A stretch of 40,420 bases of DNA from Pseudochrobactrum kiredjianiae (GTDB taxonomy: Bacteria; Pseudomonadota; Alphaproteobacteria; Rhizobiales; Rhizobiaceae), in NCBI RefSeq assembly GCF_030362795.1, contig NZ_JAUCBM010000020.1, positions 1-40,420 on the forward strand. The letters are read 5' to 3'. A program made the translations under genes and the position numbers. Positions 7,384 through 16,782 of this stretch are shown in pieces; positions within the stretch are counted from its first letter, which is position 1; every line of letters begins with the position of its first letter. The notes beneath the pieces were generated by a model. That model saw only the letters and a program-made list of their open reading frames with translations. It searched no databases and was not told the origin of the DNA.

Positions 7384-7959
7384 ATGCCTCAAAACGTAAA
7401 GTCAGTGACAGAGAAAGAGTATCATTTTTCTGAACAGGCGATCCATTATCTCGGGAAGCCTTTAGAGGCACTTACTGAAAGAGAGATGCGGATTTTTAAG
7501 CGATTGGTTGATCGTCAGACTATTGCACGTAACGTGAATATTGCATTTGATGATAAATTAACAATCGGGCAGCGGCTCGCCGATAAAGTTGCTAAGTTTG
7601 GTGGTTCATGGACGTTCATACTTATTTTTGCTGTATTGCTTGTTTTATGGGTGGGCTTAAATTCACTTGCTGCGAGTAAGGCATTTGATCCTTACCCTTA
7701 TATCTTTTTGAACCTCATCCTATCCATGCTGGCTGCGGTTCAGGCGCCTGTGATTATGATGAGCCAAAACAGACAAGCTGCAAAAGATCGTATGGACGCA
7801 GGCCATGATTATGAGATTAATTTAAAGGCTGAAATTGAAATATTAGCTTTGCATGATAAGTTCGACAAGATAGTCCCAACTGACCTGAGTGCGTTGATCG
7901 AAAAACAACAGCAACAGATTGACCTGTTATCAAGGTTGGTGATGGAGCAAAAGTCATAA
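7384..7959 (+). CDS. DUF1003 family inner-membrane protein
   Basis: The 191-residue protein matches the DUF1003 (COG4420) pattern: a charged N-terminal region ending in GQRLADKVAKFGGSWTFI, two hydrophobic spans (about residues 76-93 and 104-125) separated by a short loop (KAFDPYPYIFLN), the typical continuation APVIMMSQNRQAAKDR, then a helical C-terminal tail rich in Gln and Leu (about 150-190). The family has no established biochemical role. The ATG follows GCGGAGATAAGT. It stands alone between two IS6 remnants, and its intact reading frame suggests it is still used. Confidence 0.85.
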   Translation: MPQNVKSVTEKEYHFSEQAIHYLGKPLEALTEREMRIFKRLVDRQTIARNVNIAFDDKLTIGQRLADKVAKFGGSWTFILIFAVLLVLWVGLNSLAASKAFDPYPYIFLNLILSMLAAVQAPVIMMSQNRQAAKDRMDAGHDYEINLKAEIEILALHDKFDKIVPTDLSALIEKQQQQIDLLSRLVMEQKS

Positions 7960-8102
7960 ACATTGCTCGCAACACACTTTGGAAGAAGTGAAATGGGTGG
8001 CTGTGAAATCATATAAAATCTTTTCAGTAGCTTATACTAGCAGACTTAACCCTGCGTCGTGAAATAAAGCAACTCCTATGTTTGAATATATGGAAGCTAG
8101 AA

Positions 8103-8258
8103 GCTTTCCGATTACATCACACTGCAAAATCTGATTTCCGCCATGCTCGGCGCATTGTCAATCTGATGGATAAGGCTGATTTGATTGCAGGTTATGCCCG
8201 CGACTATGACAAATAGCTTCTTGCTGAGGGCTATGGTGTTGAGCAGGGTGTCGAGGAG
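8103..8258 (+). pseudogene. Decayed fragment, possibly the end of a phage-type endolysin
   Basis: One frame reads LHHTAKSDFRHARRIV, then NLMDKADLIAGYARDYDK, a TAG stop at about 8214, then LLAEGYGVEQGVEEE up to the IS6 terminus at 8259. The pattern DFxxARRIVN...DKADLIAGYA resembles, from memory, the C-terminal end of some phage-type muramidases or peptidoglycan-active enzymes. No start or catalytic domain remains. The 7960-8102 stretch before it shows nothing recognisable. Confidence 0.3.
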
Positions 8259-9145
8259 GAGCTTGTCGCAAAGCTTTTAAATTAGTGATAGCTTAATCAC
8301 AATATTGGATGCTGATCTCCCGATACAGGAGATCTCCATGCTGTTAAATGCTATCGTTGAGAAACTCAAACACCAATCCAGAAATGACTTGAAAGGCCGT
8401 CAGTTTGAGGCCTGTGTGATTATTCAAGCGGTGAGCTGGTATTTACGTTATCCTCTAAGCTACCGAGATGTAGAAGAAATGTTTCTTGGGCGTGGTTTTG
8501 AAGTCGACCACTCAACTATCAATCGCTGGGTTTTAGCCTATGCGCCGTTGCTAGAGAAACGTCTAAGACAATTTTAACGTCCTCATTGTGGCTCTATTCG
8601 TATTGATGAGACCTATCTCAAAATTCGAGGCCAATGGCGTTATTTGTATCGGGCGATAGATAAAACCGGCAATTCGATTGATTTTCTGTTGATTGCCAAA
8701 CGGGACTTACCTGCGGCCAAACGTTTCTTCAGGAAGATGCTGAAAAGTGAGCCTTTGCTTGCCTCGGATCGTATAGGAACGGATGGAGCCGGAACGTTTC
8801 CACCAGCCATCAACGCAGCCTCACAAGACTTACCCCTTCCAAAAGATCCACTGCACTATATTACCAAACATTTACAACAGGGTATTGAAAGCGATCATTT
8901 AAGGCTCAAAAAGAACATGCCCAAGAGTGGGTGTTTCCAATCATTCAATACGGTTCGCAGAACGATAATGGGTTTTGAAGCTATGCTATGGCTTCGCAAA
9001 GGCTTTGGGTTTTCAGGAGACTGCAATGTTCTCAGCCAGAATGAGTTGATTGCTCAGTGTTTCGGAATTCAAAGGGTTAAGATAACATGAACATCATTCG
9101 CATTTACTCAGAAACACAACCTGCGAAAAACCTTGCGACAAGCCC
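8259..9145 (+). mobile_element. IS6-family element, nearly complete, 887 bp
   Basis: Terminal inverted repeats of 20 bases with three mismatches are present: GCTTGTCGCAAAGC-type at 8259-8278 and the complement of GCTTGTCGCAAGGT-type at 9126-9145. The size and the single transposase frame fit the IS6 family. No 8-bp duplication is found (left flank TCGAGGAG, right flank CTAATTTG). The right end cuts a solute-binding-protein gene. Confidence 0.8.
8338..9090 (+). pseudogene. IS6-family transposase with one in-frame TAA
   Basis: The ATG at 8338 follows CAGGAGATC. The N-terminal helix-turn-helix region reads YLRYPLSYRDVEEMFLGRG. The frame is then stopped by TAA at 8575-8577 and goes on in the same frame without a shift: GSIRIDETYLKIRGQWRYLY (first Asp), DRIGTDGAGTFPPAI (second Asp) and GIESDHLRLKKNMP (Glu). 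All three catalytic residues survive, so apart from the nonsense codon the enzyme looks complete. The truncated 79-residue product would be only the DNA-binding part. Suppression or a sequencing error could restore it. Confidence 0.85.
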
Positions 9146-9499
9146 CTAATTTGCAATCAACTGTTTGGCTTTGAATAGCTGATGGAAAATGCTCCGATAC
9201 AATGTCTTTGGTCGCGTTACTCAGATCAAGAAATTGCTGCGCCAATTGCGGCGCCCAGACAATATCTGTGCGGTACAGAGGTCTATGTCCGTATTGCCTG
9301 CAGCCAGCCATAAGCGATACTGAGCAAACTGATCGGACGAATTGGATGGCATATCGACAATCGTGACTTTATTGCCGGTTGCTGTTTCAAAATCATTCAG
9401 TTGCTTACGCAGCAATGCCTGACCGTTGCCCGTATCACCGGAAGCAATAGTTAAATCAGCGGCTATCACAGGCCCTGATACAACAATTAAGATCTGCAA
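9146..9499 (-). pseudogene. ABC sugar-type solute-binding protein, truncated remnant
   Basis: From about 9499 the minus strand encodes a hydrophobic signal-like stretch (ILIVVSGPVIAAD) followed by LTIASGDTGNGQALLRKQLN, then DFETATGNKVTIVDMPSNSS and QFAQYRLWLAAGNTDID. This is the start of a family 1 extracellular solute-binding protein of the sugar (ThuE/MalE-like) type. One extra base near 9285 shifts the frame; the sequence resumes as YRTDIVWAPQLAQQFLDLS and ends at the IS6 terminus (9145). The rest of the gene and its permease and ATPase partners are not in the window. Confidence 0.75.
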
Positions 9500-9607
9500 C
9501 GAGACAATTCGATAAAGAATATTTTTTGAGTTGGAGAGGCTTAGTGTGCTTGCAATACAGACCCCTCCAACCTTTCAAAGCAATAGACTTACATGCTCTT
9601 CTCTGAA

Positions 9608-11278
9608 TTAAGAAAGCCCCTGAACTTCCCCGCGTTCATTCAAGTTGATTTTTTCCGCTGAAGGCACGCGTGGCAGACCCGGCATTGTCATAATACTGCC
9701 GCAGATCGCAATGATGAAACCGGCACCGGCAGACAATCTGACTTCACGAACAGGAATAGTATGTCCTGTTGGCGCACCTAAAGATGTTGGATCGGCGGAA
9801 AAACTATATTGTGTTTTTGCCATGCAAACGGGGAAATGATCAAAACCGGCTTTTTCCCATTGTTCAAGTTGTTTCAATGCCTCAGGCTCAATGCTGACCT
9901 GCGCTGCGCCATAGATTTCCTGAGCAACTGTTTGAATTTTCTCCAGCAGAGGAATGTTATCTGCATAGAGCAATTGCAACTGAGCTGTATTGGTATCGGC
10001 GAGTTTTGCTACGGCATGAGCAAGTTCTTCTGCCCCTGCACCGCCTTCAGACCAATGTTTGCAGAGAATGGCTTTAACGCCCAGCCCGTTGCAAACTTCA
10101 TTCAGGACAGCGATTTCCTCATCGGTATCGGTTACAAAATGGTTGATCGCGACGACAACCGGCAGGCCAAATTTCTGCACGTTCTGAATGTGGCGAACAA
10201 GATTGACGCTGCCTGCTTTCAGCGCAACCGCATTGCCGATCCCCAGATCGCTTTTCGCAACGCCGCCATTCATTTTAAGCGCGCGGATTGTAGCAACAAC
10301 GACCACCGCATCAGGGCTGAGGCCCGCTTTGCGACATTTAATGTTGAAGAACTTTTCGGCGCCAAGATCCGCACCAAAACCGGCTTCGGTCACGACATAA
10401 TCGGCAAGCGCCAGACCGGTTCTGGTAGCGATGACGCTGTTACAGCCATGTGCAATATTGGCGAATGGCCCGCCATGGATGAGAACAGGATTGTTCTCGA
10501 TTGTTTGCACCAGATTGGGCTGCAAAGCATCTTTGAGCAATACGGTCATAGCACCATCAGCGTTCAAATCGGCCGCAGTAATCGGCTGTTTATCGAGATT
10601 ATAGCCAACAATGATACGCGCTAAGCGTGACTGAAGATCGGCAAGATCATTGGCAAGACAAAGAATTGCCATAACCTCAGAGGCAACGGAAATATCAAAA
10701 CCGGCTTCGCGCGGATAACCGTTCGCAGGGCCGCCAAGCGCAACATTGATATTACGCAATGCGCGATCATTCATATCGACAACACGGCGCCAGGTAACAC
10801 GGCGTGTGTCGAACCTTAAAGCATTGCCCCAATAAATATGATTATCAATCATCGCAGAAAGCAAATTATGGGCACTGCTGATGGCATGAAAATCACCGGT
10901 GAAATGTAGGTTAATGTCCTCCATCGGTACGACTTGAGAATAACCGCCGCCTGCGGCACCGCCCTTCATACCAAAATTTGGTCCGAGACTTGGTTCGCGC
11001 AGGCAGATAACCGTTTTTTTGCCTATTCTGTTGAGCGCATCACCAAGACCTACCGAGGTCGTGGTTTTGCCTTCACCGGCAGGTGTCGGATTGATCGAGG
11101 TCACCAGAATAAGCTTGCCTTTCGGCTTGTCTTTTAACCGGTCTACCGTTGCATGGGTGAGTTTTGCTTTATCATGGCCATAAGGCAGCAAGTCATTCAG
11201 ATCGAGACCCAGCTTTGCAGCAATTTCAGTAATCGGACGCTTATGTGCCGCGCGCGAGATTTCGATATCAGAATACAT
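9608..11278 (-). CDS. fhs: Formate--tetrahydrofolate ligase
   Basis: Fhs makes 10-formyl-tetrahydrofolate from formate, ATP and tetrahydrofolate, feeding one-carbon units to purine and formyl-Met synthesis in the cytoplasm. The 556-residue length is that of the family. The nucleotide-binding loop [18 protein letters not shown] lies near residues 65-82, followed by [31 protein letters not shown] and [20 protein letters not shown], all standard Fhs blocks. The ATG at 11278 is chosen over an in-frame upstream extension to 11461, because it has CAGGAGTTTCAA before it and starts at the usual MYSDIEI-type N-terminus. It follows a terminator-like hairpin (11424-11459), so it probably has its own promoter in 11279-11423. 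Confidence 0.97.
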   Translation of the reverse strand: MYSDIEISRAAHKRPITEIAAKLGLDLNDLLPYGHDKAKLTHATVDRLKDKPKGKLILVTSINPTPAGEGKTTTSVGLGDALNRIGKKTVICLREPSLGPNFGMKGGAAGGGYSQVVPMEDINLHFTGDFHAISSAHNLLSAMIDNHIYWGNALRFDTRRVTWRRVVDMNDRALRNINVALGGPANGYPREAGFDISVASEVMAILCLANDLADLQSRLARIIVGYNLDKQPITAADLNADGAMTVLLKDALQPNLVQTIENNPVLIHGGPFANIAHGCNSVIATRTGLALADYVVTEAGFGADLGAEKFFNIKCRKAGLSPDAVVVVATIRALKMNGGVAKSDLGIGNAVALKAGSVNLVRHIQNVQKFGLPVVVAINHFVTDTDEEIAVLNEVCNGLGVKAILCKHWSEGGAGAEELAHAVAKLADTNTAQLQLLYADNIPLLEKIQTVAQEIYGAAQVSIEPEALKQLEQWEKAGFDHFPVCMAKTQYSFSADPTSLGAPTGHTIPVREVRLSAGAGFIIAICGSIMTMPGLPRVPSAEKINLNERGEVQGLS

Positions 11279-11423
11279 TTGAAACTCCTGAGACAGAATG
11301 ACTTCGAATTTGAACCAAAGCCTTGTTTGGTTCCATAGCAGAAATCGTCCGGCTTTTGGGAGATTTGTTCTAATAATTTGTTGGATGCGAGGTGGTTTTG
11401 ATGTGGATGAACGGGCAAACAAT

Positions 11424-11459
11424 GATGCTGCCCTGCTTCGTTGAGGGCAGGGCAGCATC
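11424..11459 (-). terminator. Strong hairpin after the glyoxalase-superfamily gene
   Basis: GATGCTGCCCTGC (11424-11436) pairs perfectly with GCAGGGCAGCATC (11447-11459) around a 10-base loop. On the minus strand it begins three bases past the stop of the 11463-11900 gene and is followed by ATTGTTTG, a weak U tract. It separates that gene from fhs. Confidence 0.7.
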
Positions 11460-11462
11460 ATA

Positions 11463-11900
11463 TCAAATGTCCAGTATTAACTGTGACAACCCGTTTGATG
11501 TTTTGCGTGGTGAGACGCCGGTATGATCGATGAGTGCGGTAATACGCTGGCGAAAAGCGGAAAAGCTCTCAAAAGTAACGACATCCACGGGTTTATCGAA
11601 ATGGATTGATATTTCGTATAATCCGTCTGAGCGCTCAGTGATTGTGAGGATTTTGCCAGTAAAAGCCTGATTGAGATAGCGTCCGCTGATGGTTGCACCA
11701 ATCACGAGCGGGAGTTTGGTATCATTGTTCATTTTTACTACAAGTGCTGAGAGTGTGTTCCAGTCGCGTATGCCATATTGTTTGGCAACGAGTTCCAGCG
11801 CGGTGCTATGACTGATGGCGTCCCCATGGTCGTTCATGGCTTGACGTAAACGCCGTGCTTGCAGTTTTAATTCATCTATGGGCGGATATTGTGCCGACAT
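11463..11900 (-). CDS. Small glyoxalase-superfamily-related protein
   Basis: The 145-residue protein starts with a helical segment ([17 protein letters not shown]) and [28 protein letters not shown], a layout found in short proteins annotated as glyoxalase superfamily (Glyoxalase_8-like) in Hyphomicrobiales. The second half ([17 protein letters not shown] ... [21 protein letters not shown]) looks beta-rich. The family label is from memory of similar annotations; the substrate and any metal ligands are not evident. It ends in its own hairpin, so it is likely monocistronic. Confidence 0.75.
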   Translation of the reverse strand: MSAQYPPIDELKLQARRLRQAMNDHGDAISHSTALELVAKQYGIRDWNTLSALVVKMNNDTKLPLVIGATISGRYLNQAFTGKILTITERSDGLYEISIHFDKPVDVVTFESFSAFRQRITALIDHTGVSPRKTSNGLSQLILDI

Positions 11901-12106
11901 AGGATTAGCCTTTTCTAAGGCACGCGATTACGCTTGAATACGGTGCCCGCATTACCGCTAGCCAGCATGCCTTGAAGGGCTGTGACTTTAACAGCGAGGA
12001 CTTCACCTTGGAATTATCCGCGGGCGGCAGGTGCCTCGAACCACGGGTTATATGAGTTAAGAATTTGGCACTGTCAAGATATTCGTCCGGATATTTAAAA
12101 CAGAGA

Positions 12107-12141
12107 GAGCCGCGCAGCAGGTCAGTTTCTGTGCGCGGCTC
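12107..12141. terminator. Terminator of the amidase/transport operon
   Basis: GAGCCGCGCA (12107-12116) pairs with TGCGCGGCTC (12132-12141). On the minus strand it comes 35 bases after the stop of the PaiB-like gene and is followed by TCTCTCTGTTTT. It closes the long minus-strand cluster. The 11901-12106 stretch beyond it shows no gene. Confidence 0.75.
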
Positions 12142-12176
12142 AGTTTAAGCTAAAATTATGCTCTGATTATAAAGTG

Positions 12177-12794
12177 TCAGAGTTTGCAATAATCCCGCAT
12201 CCGGTCAGCGAGTGTTTGCTGGCCATCTTTATCCAACTGTTCGGTTGCGGCTTGCATATCGCCGCTGCGCTCATCCTGCCCGAGCTTGAATTTCACTTCC
12301 ATCTTGTCGATAGGCATGGTGTAACCGAGAATATTCGGTAGGCGGCGTCCCATGCCACCGGGACCAAGCTCTTTCATCTGCCACGGCTTGTCGCGGCCTC
12401 GCTCCATATGGGTCACCAGATCCTGCAAATGCTGAACAGTCTCGGCATCGCTCATAATCTCCGGCTTGCCGTGAATATGCGCGACCATAAAGCTCCATGT
12501 CGGAGCACTGTCGCGCTGCGGATAATTCGGATACCACGAGGAGGAAATATAGCTGCCCTGATCCATCAGAATAGCCACAGAGGGCAGGCCGGAACGCAAA
12601 TATTGTCCGTGATCATTATTCATCGCAATGTGCGAAATCAGACGACGGTTCTGCCGGTCAATCATAAAGATCGGATGGGAGATCGCCACACCATTCTCAT
12701 GTGGGGTGATTAATGTGCCCAGCACAGTGCGGTCAATAAGATCAAAAATCTCATCGTCATTATGTGGCTGAAAATAGTCTTTAGTATAAAGCAT
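12177..12794 (-). CDS. PaiB-like FMN-binding protein
   Basis: The 205-residue product has the PaiB/FMN-binding split-barrel pattern: MLYTKDYFQP at the start, LGTLITPHENGVAISHPIF, LISHIAMNNDHGQYL, DQGSYISSSWYPNYPQRDSAPTW, then HIHGKPEIM. In Bacillus, PaiB is described as a negative regulator of sporulation and protease genes; in proteobacteria members are poorly studied and may be flavin-binding enzymes. The ATG at 12794 is preferred to an upstream in-frame start, because GAGGACATC precedes it and the family begins MYxPxxF. It lies 13 bases after the amidase stop and is the last gene of the cluster. Confidence 0.9.
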   Translation of the reverse strand: MLYTKDYFQPHNDDEIFDLIDRTVLGTLITPHENGVAISHPIFMIDRQNRRLISHIAMNNDHGQYLRSGLPSVAILMDQGSYISSSWYPNYPQRDSAPTWSFMVAHIHGKPEIMSDAETVQHLQDLVTHMERGRDKPWQMKELGPGGMGRRLPNILGYTMPIDKMEVKFKLGQDERSGDMQAATEQLDKDGQQTLADRMRDYCKL

Positions 12795-12807
12795 GTGTTT
12801 GATGTCC

Positions 12808-14259
12808 TCAGGCGCAAATCGCAGGGCGGCGGCTATCCCACGGATAATCACGCTCAAGCTGGGCGGCCAATGTCAGCAGGGTTTCTTCCTTGCCATTTGC
12901 CGCAATGAACTGCATGCCGAGCGGTGTGTCTTCCATTATTTGCAGCAGCGGAACACTCATGGCAGGCGCACCGGCGGCATTGACCGGATGGGTGAACATG
13001 GTCAGTTCCATGAACTGACGGGCAAAATGCTTCCAGTCATTTGAGCGGACATTCAATGTGCCTTTATCGAAAGGCAGACATGGCAGCACAGGAGAGAGAA
13101 CTACATCCACGGTGCTGAACATACGTCCGAAACTGCGAGCAATCGAGTTGACCTGATTGCGGGCGCGCAGAATATCCAGACCGCTGAGCGAGCGACCATA
13201 TTCGGCAAGGCCGAGATTGCTAGGCTCAAAGAAATCGCTGTTGATTGGCTTGTCGAAATCACGCGCCAGATCATCCACTTCCATCGCCGTATAGGTGGCA
13301 ACCAGTCTGGTAAAAGCGTCGCTTAAAACCTGCGCATCATAATCCGGTGTGATCTCAACAATCTCATGTCCGAGAGCTGCGCACATTTCTGCGGTTTTAT
13401 GTAAAGCTTCCAGCACAGCCTGCTCGACCGGTGTTTCTAAACCGGTTTTTTGCCACAGACCGATGCGCAATTTACGCGGCGCCTGATTGACCGCCTGCAT
13501 GAATGTGCCGGTTTTGGCCGGCGCACTGTAAAGCGCCCCTTGCTCTGGTGCGTCTGTCAGGTCGAGCATCAAAGCGCTATCACGCACTGAGCGGGTGAGG
13601 ACGTGATGGCTCACCAGTCCGCCCCAGTTTTCCGTAGAAACAGGGCCGCAAGGAACGCGTCCGCGGGACGGACGCAGGCCAAACAGACCGGAGCAGGCGG
13701 CAGGGATACGGATAGAACCGGCACCGTCATTGCCATAGGCCAGCGGCACCATGCGCGCGGCAACAGCAGCCGCTGCACCGCCGGAGGAGCCGCCAATACT
13801 TTTGCTGACATCCCAAGGATTAAGCGTTACGCCATGCAGGCTAGGCTCGGTGGCAATGTTGCAAGAGAATTCCGGCAAATTGGTTTTGCCGATGATAACC
13901 AGACCGGCAGCGCGATAACGGGTCACCAGTTCATGATCCCGCTCAGACACATTTCCATCCGCAGCGCGGCAGCCATAGAACATTGGAGCGCCAGCATAAG
14001 ACGGGCAGTCGTCTTTCAGCAAGGTTGGTACACCAAACAGCGCTCCCTGATCCTGCGGGGATTGAGCGGCAAGGTGTTGCAATTGTTCGTCTGCGGCATC
14101 GCGCATTTCGCAGATAACGGCATTCAGTTGCGGATTAACACGGGCAATAGCTGCAAAGGCTTCATCAACCGCTTCACGCGGAGAAAGCACTTTGTCCTTA
14201 ATGGCTTTCGCCAGACCTGTTGCATCGCTGTCAGTATAATTAAATTCAGGCGCGGCCAT
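12808..14259 (-). CDS. Amidase-signature family amidase
   Basis: The 483-residue protein is an amidase-signature hydrolase, which cleaves C-N amide bonds using a Ser-cisSer-Lys triad. The triad can be placed: Lys82 in TLLKDD, Ser158 in IGGSSGG, and the nucleophile Ser182 in GAGSIRIP, 24 residues after Ser158 as in known members. It lacks a signal peptide, so it acts in the cytoplasm. It follows the solute-binding protein gene of a Dpp-type importer, suggesting it cleaves the imported compound. The context (no gatB or gatC, transport neighbours) argues against GatA. The substrate is unknown. The ATG follows AGGACCCCTT. Confidence 0.93.
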   Translation of the reverse strand: MAAPEFNYTDSDATGLAKAIKDKVLSPREAVDEAFAAIARVNPQLNAVICEMRDAADEQLQHLAAQSPQDQGALFGVPTLLKDDCPSYAGAPMFYGCRAADGNVSERDHELVTRYRAAGLVIIGKTNLPEFSCNIATEPSLHGVTLNPWDVSKSIGGSSGGAAAAVAARMVPLAYGNDGAGSIRIPAACSGLFGLRPSRGRVPCGPVSTENWGGLVSHHVLTRSVRDSALMLDLTDAPEQGALYSAPAKTGTFMQAVNQAPRKLRIGLWQKTGLETPVEQAVLEALHKTAEMCAALGHEIVEITPDYDAQVLSDAFTRLVATYTAMEVDDLARDFDKPINSDFFEPSNLGLAEYGRSLSGLDILRARNQVNSIARSFGRMFSTVDVVLSPVLPCLPFDKGTLNVRSNDWKHFARQFMELTMFTHPVNAAGAPAMSVPLLQIMEDTPLGMQFIAANGKEETLLTLAAQLERDYPWDSRRPAICA

Positions 14260-14294
14260 AAGGGGTCCTGTTCATAAAGTCATAAAGGGAGAGT

Positions 14295-14315
14295 GATGCC
14301 GGAATATCCGGCATC
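14295..14315 (-). promoter_or_regulatory. Intercistronic hairpin after the solute-binding protein gene
   Basis: GATGCCGGA (14295-14303) and TCCGGCATC (14307-14315) form a perfect 9-bp stem with a 3-base loop, just after the stop at 14327 and before the amidase. There is no U-run. Hairpins at this position in ABC operons commonly protect the 3' end of the binding-protein message, giving more binding protein than other subunits. Confidence 0.6.
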
Positions 14316-14326
14316 GCGCATTAGCT

Positions 14327-15883
14327 TTAGTCTTTTTTGCTCACGCCCCAGAGGCGATGGGTACCGGCCGGCCAGCCTTTGTAATCCGCGACTTTAGGAT
14401 TAAGCGCTGTGATTGTCGGCAGGTTGAACAGCCCGATAATCGGCACTTGCTTTGCCGCCAGCTGATGCAGCTCATTGTAGATTTTCTTGCGTTCTTCAAA
14501 GTCCTGCGTATTCGCAGCCTTGGTGCGCAAAGCAATGGCTTCCTTGTCATCCCACTGATGCGCAGGTTCCTGTGCTTTGTCACCGATCAGCGACTGGTAC
14601 ATCAGCAGCGGATCGAGGCGTGCGGAATAAGCGAAGATTTCCATCTCATAATCGCCGCGGCGATAACGGTCGAGCTGGGTTGCCCAGTCACGCACTTCCA
14701 GCTGGGCATTGATGCCGGCCATGTTGAGCATGGCCTGTACAATAGTTGCGACCTGCACGCGGTCATCGCGGTTGGAAACCAGCAGACTGATCGGCTCGCC
14801 ATTATAACCGGCTTCAGCCAGCAGGGCACGCGCTTTCTCCACATCATAAGCAGGCCATGTGGCGGTGCTTTCATCACGATACGGGCTTTCCGATGGGATG
14901 ATTGACGGGTTGGCAACATAGCGCCCTTCACCAACGGCACCGACAAGCTGTGTCAGGTCAATGGCATGTGCAATAGCCTGACGCATGCGTACATCTTTGA
15001 GACGCGGAGCATTGGTTTGCAGATGCAGGGTCATCCATGACGGTGTTTGCTGAATGTCGACATTCATGGATTTTGCGGTCAGCGTGTCGATCAGTGTCGG
15101 GTCGACCTCGTCGATCATATCAATGTCACCGGCAACAAGGCCATTGCTGCGGGTGCTGGCATCCGGCACCGTCATGAAGCGCAGGGTCGGAATAAGTGCT
15201 TGTTTGTTACCGGCATAGCCGTCTTTGTCGCCGGTAAGAGCGCTGTAATCATCGAATTTTTTCAGCTCAACATAACGGCCGGTCTGCCAGTCGCTAAATA
15301 GATAAGGGCCGGTGCCGACAGGCTTGTCAAATTTGCCGTCTGCAGTAACAGAAGAGGGGTGGAGTATCCATGGCGTGCACTGAATTGTCGCCAGCGTCAT
15401 CAGAAAATTTGGTGCCGGTGCGTTGAATTTCACTGTAACAGTATAATCATCCGCAGCACTCACATCTTCAATCGCTGCGCCGATTGTACCATTATACCGG
15501 CCGGCACATTGAAAGTCGGTTTCTGCGTTTAGATAGCGTTTGAAATTCCAGACAACATCTTCAGCCTTCATTTCACTGCCATTGTGAAATTTTACGCCTT
15601 TGCGCAAATGAAACACATATTCTGTTGCTTCCGGATTGCTGCTCCAGCTCTCGGCCAGCATCGGCTTAATGGTCAGGTCTTCACCATAGGCAACTAGACC
15701 TTCAACCACATGCGCCAGAACCATATCTGACGGACCATCACGGTTCACTCCCGGATTTTTACTGCCGATATCGGAGTGTAGAGCCAACCGCAGGGTCTGC
15801 CCTTCCTGCGCTGAGGCAGCAAAGGAGAGGGTGCTTGCCAAGACGCTGAATCCCAGCACTTTCAAACTGTTTTTAAAGATCAT
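14327..15883 (-). CDS. Family 5 (Dpp/Opp-type) solute-binding protein
   Basis: The 518-residue periplasmic protein has a signal peptide (LGFSVLASTLSFAASAQEG, cleavage near residue 26) and the SBP_bac_5 order: LAESWSSNPEATEYVFHLRK-GVKFHNG near residue 90, VGTGPYLFSDWQ near 190, MRQAIAHAIDLTQLV near 310, then KARALLAEAGYNG. It would deliver a peptide- or amide-like ligand to the permeases at 18414-20173. The neighbours (C45 hydrolase, alpha/beta hydrolase, amidase) suggest an acylated or amide ligand rather than a simple dipeptide, which is inference. The ATG follows AGGGGAATAAC. A hairpin follows the stop. Confidence 0.95.
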   Translation of the reverse strand: MIFKNSLKVLGFSVLASTLSFAASAQEGQTLRLALHSDIGSKNPGVNRDGPSDMVLAHVVEGLVAYGEDLTIKPMLAESWSSNPEATEYVFHLRKGVKFHNGSEMKAEDVVWNFKRYLNAETDFQCAGRYNGTIGAAIEDVSAADDYTVTVKFNAPAPNFLMTLATIQCTPWILHPSSVTADGKFDKPVGTGPYLFSDWQTGRYVELKKFDDYSALTGDKDGYAGNKQALIPTLRFMTVPDASTRSNGLVAGDIDMIDEVDPTLIDTLTAKSMNVDIQQTPSWMTLHLQTNAPRLKDVRMRQAIAHAIDLTQLVGAVGEGRYVANPSIIPSESPYRDESTATWPAYDVEKARALLAEAGYNGEPISLLVSNRDDRVQVATIVQAMLNMAGINAQLEVRDWATQLDRYRRGDYEMEIFAYSARLDPLLMYQSLIGDKAQEPAHQWDDKEAIALRTKAANTQDFEERKKIYNELHQLAAKQVPIIGLFNLPTITALNPKVADYKGWPAGTHRLWGVSKKD

Positions 15884-15907
15884 GTTATTCCCCTGTTTTT
15901 ATAATTT

Positions 15908-16759
15908 TTAGTAACGACCTTGCACAACATCCGTGAAGAAGGCCTCTGCGGGCTCAATCACGCGGAAAGGCTCATGGGCGACACCGGCCACAGTATCGCG
16001 GCGCACCCGAAAGCCCTGTGTTTCAAAAGATTTGGCCAAAGCTTCAATGCGGTCCAGCCGGTTTTCACCCATCAGATCGGCACCATCCATCCAGAAGGCG
16101 CTGTCACGCGGAATGGCGATTTCCCATGTGAGATTGTCTTCCGTGCCGATCAGGGTCTGCACTTTCACATCGCGCATGGCATCGAGGTTGATTTTCTTGC
16201 CAAACAGAGCTTCGATATTGCGGGTGCCGACCCACCAGTCATAATCGGAGTTGAGCAGGGTCACGACGCCCGGTGCGCCGATAGACACAGCGGTCAGACG
16301 TTCCGGATGCAGCATGAAAAACCGCTGGCTGAACTGACCACCGCCAGAGTAGCCATACAGCATAAAACGATTATCTTTGAGACGGTATTTGCCAGCTACC
16401 TCATCGACCATCGATAGCAGAATTTCATCATAGCGAATGTCGTGAAATTTGATGCGCTTGTAATTGGACAGCTCATCTTTCTGGATAATGCCGACCGGAA
16501 ACAACGGAGCCAGAATAATGCAGTCGTTTTTCTCGGCGAAGTCAGCAAAACGGTCGCGATATTGCGATGCCGTACGCCCTGTACCATGCATAATCACGGC
16601 CAGATTATAGGTCTTTGTATCTGTTTCGCTATAGGATTCAGGCACATAAAGGCAGTAGCTGAAGCGTTGATCCTGCTGACTGGCAAAAAACGGCGTGGCA
16701 CCGAAATCATAAAAGCTGAGCTTGATGCCGTGGCCTTCGCGTTTAACAGTTGATGACAT
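15908..16759 (-). CDS. Alpha/beta-hydrolase
   Basis: The 283-residue protein carries an alpha/beta-hydrolase core: VIMHGTGRTASQYRDRFADF (oxyanion region near residue 58), the nucleophile elbow LYGYSGGGQFSQR with Ser138, and a late VAGVAHEPFR with a plausible catalytic His. It is without a signal peptide, so cytoplasmic. The layout resembles poly(3-hydroxybutyrate) depolymerase-like or esterase proteins; the real substrate is unknown. The start at 16759 is chosen because GGGGAGGAAAAT stands just before it; longer in-frame starts overlap the ATPase gene. It is 23 bases after the ATPase gene and 24 before the binding-protein gene, so the three are probably cotranscribed. Confidence 0.88.
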   Translation of the reverse strand: MSSTVKREGHGIKLSFYDFGATPFFASQQDQRFSYCLYVPESYSETDTKTYNLAVIMHGTGRTASQYRDRFADFAEKNDCIILAPLFPVGIIQKDELSNYKRIKFHDIRYDEILLSMVDEVAGKYRLKDNRFMLYGYSGGGQFSQRFFMLHPERLTAVSIGAPGVVTLLNSDYDWWVGTRNIEALFGKKINLDAMRDVKVQTLIGTEDNLTWEIAIPRDSAFWMDGADLMGENRLDRIEALAKSFETQGFRVRRDTVAGVAHEPFRVIEPAEAFFTDVVQGRY

Positions 16760-16782
16760 ATTTTCCTCCCCAGATGGGTTCA

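Noticed and set aside
6491-9145. Target-site duplications around the IS6 elements
   Set aside because: The 8 bases on each side of the two elements with both ends visible do not match, so no duplication can be claimed.
9809-10624. 271-codon plus-strand frame
   Set aside because: Lies wholly antisense to fhs, whose protein sequence is unmistakable.
13603-14277. 224-codon plus-strand frame
   Set aside because: Antisense to the amidase gene, with no domain or ribosome site.
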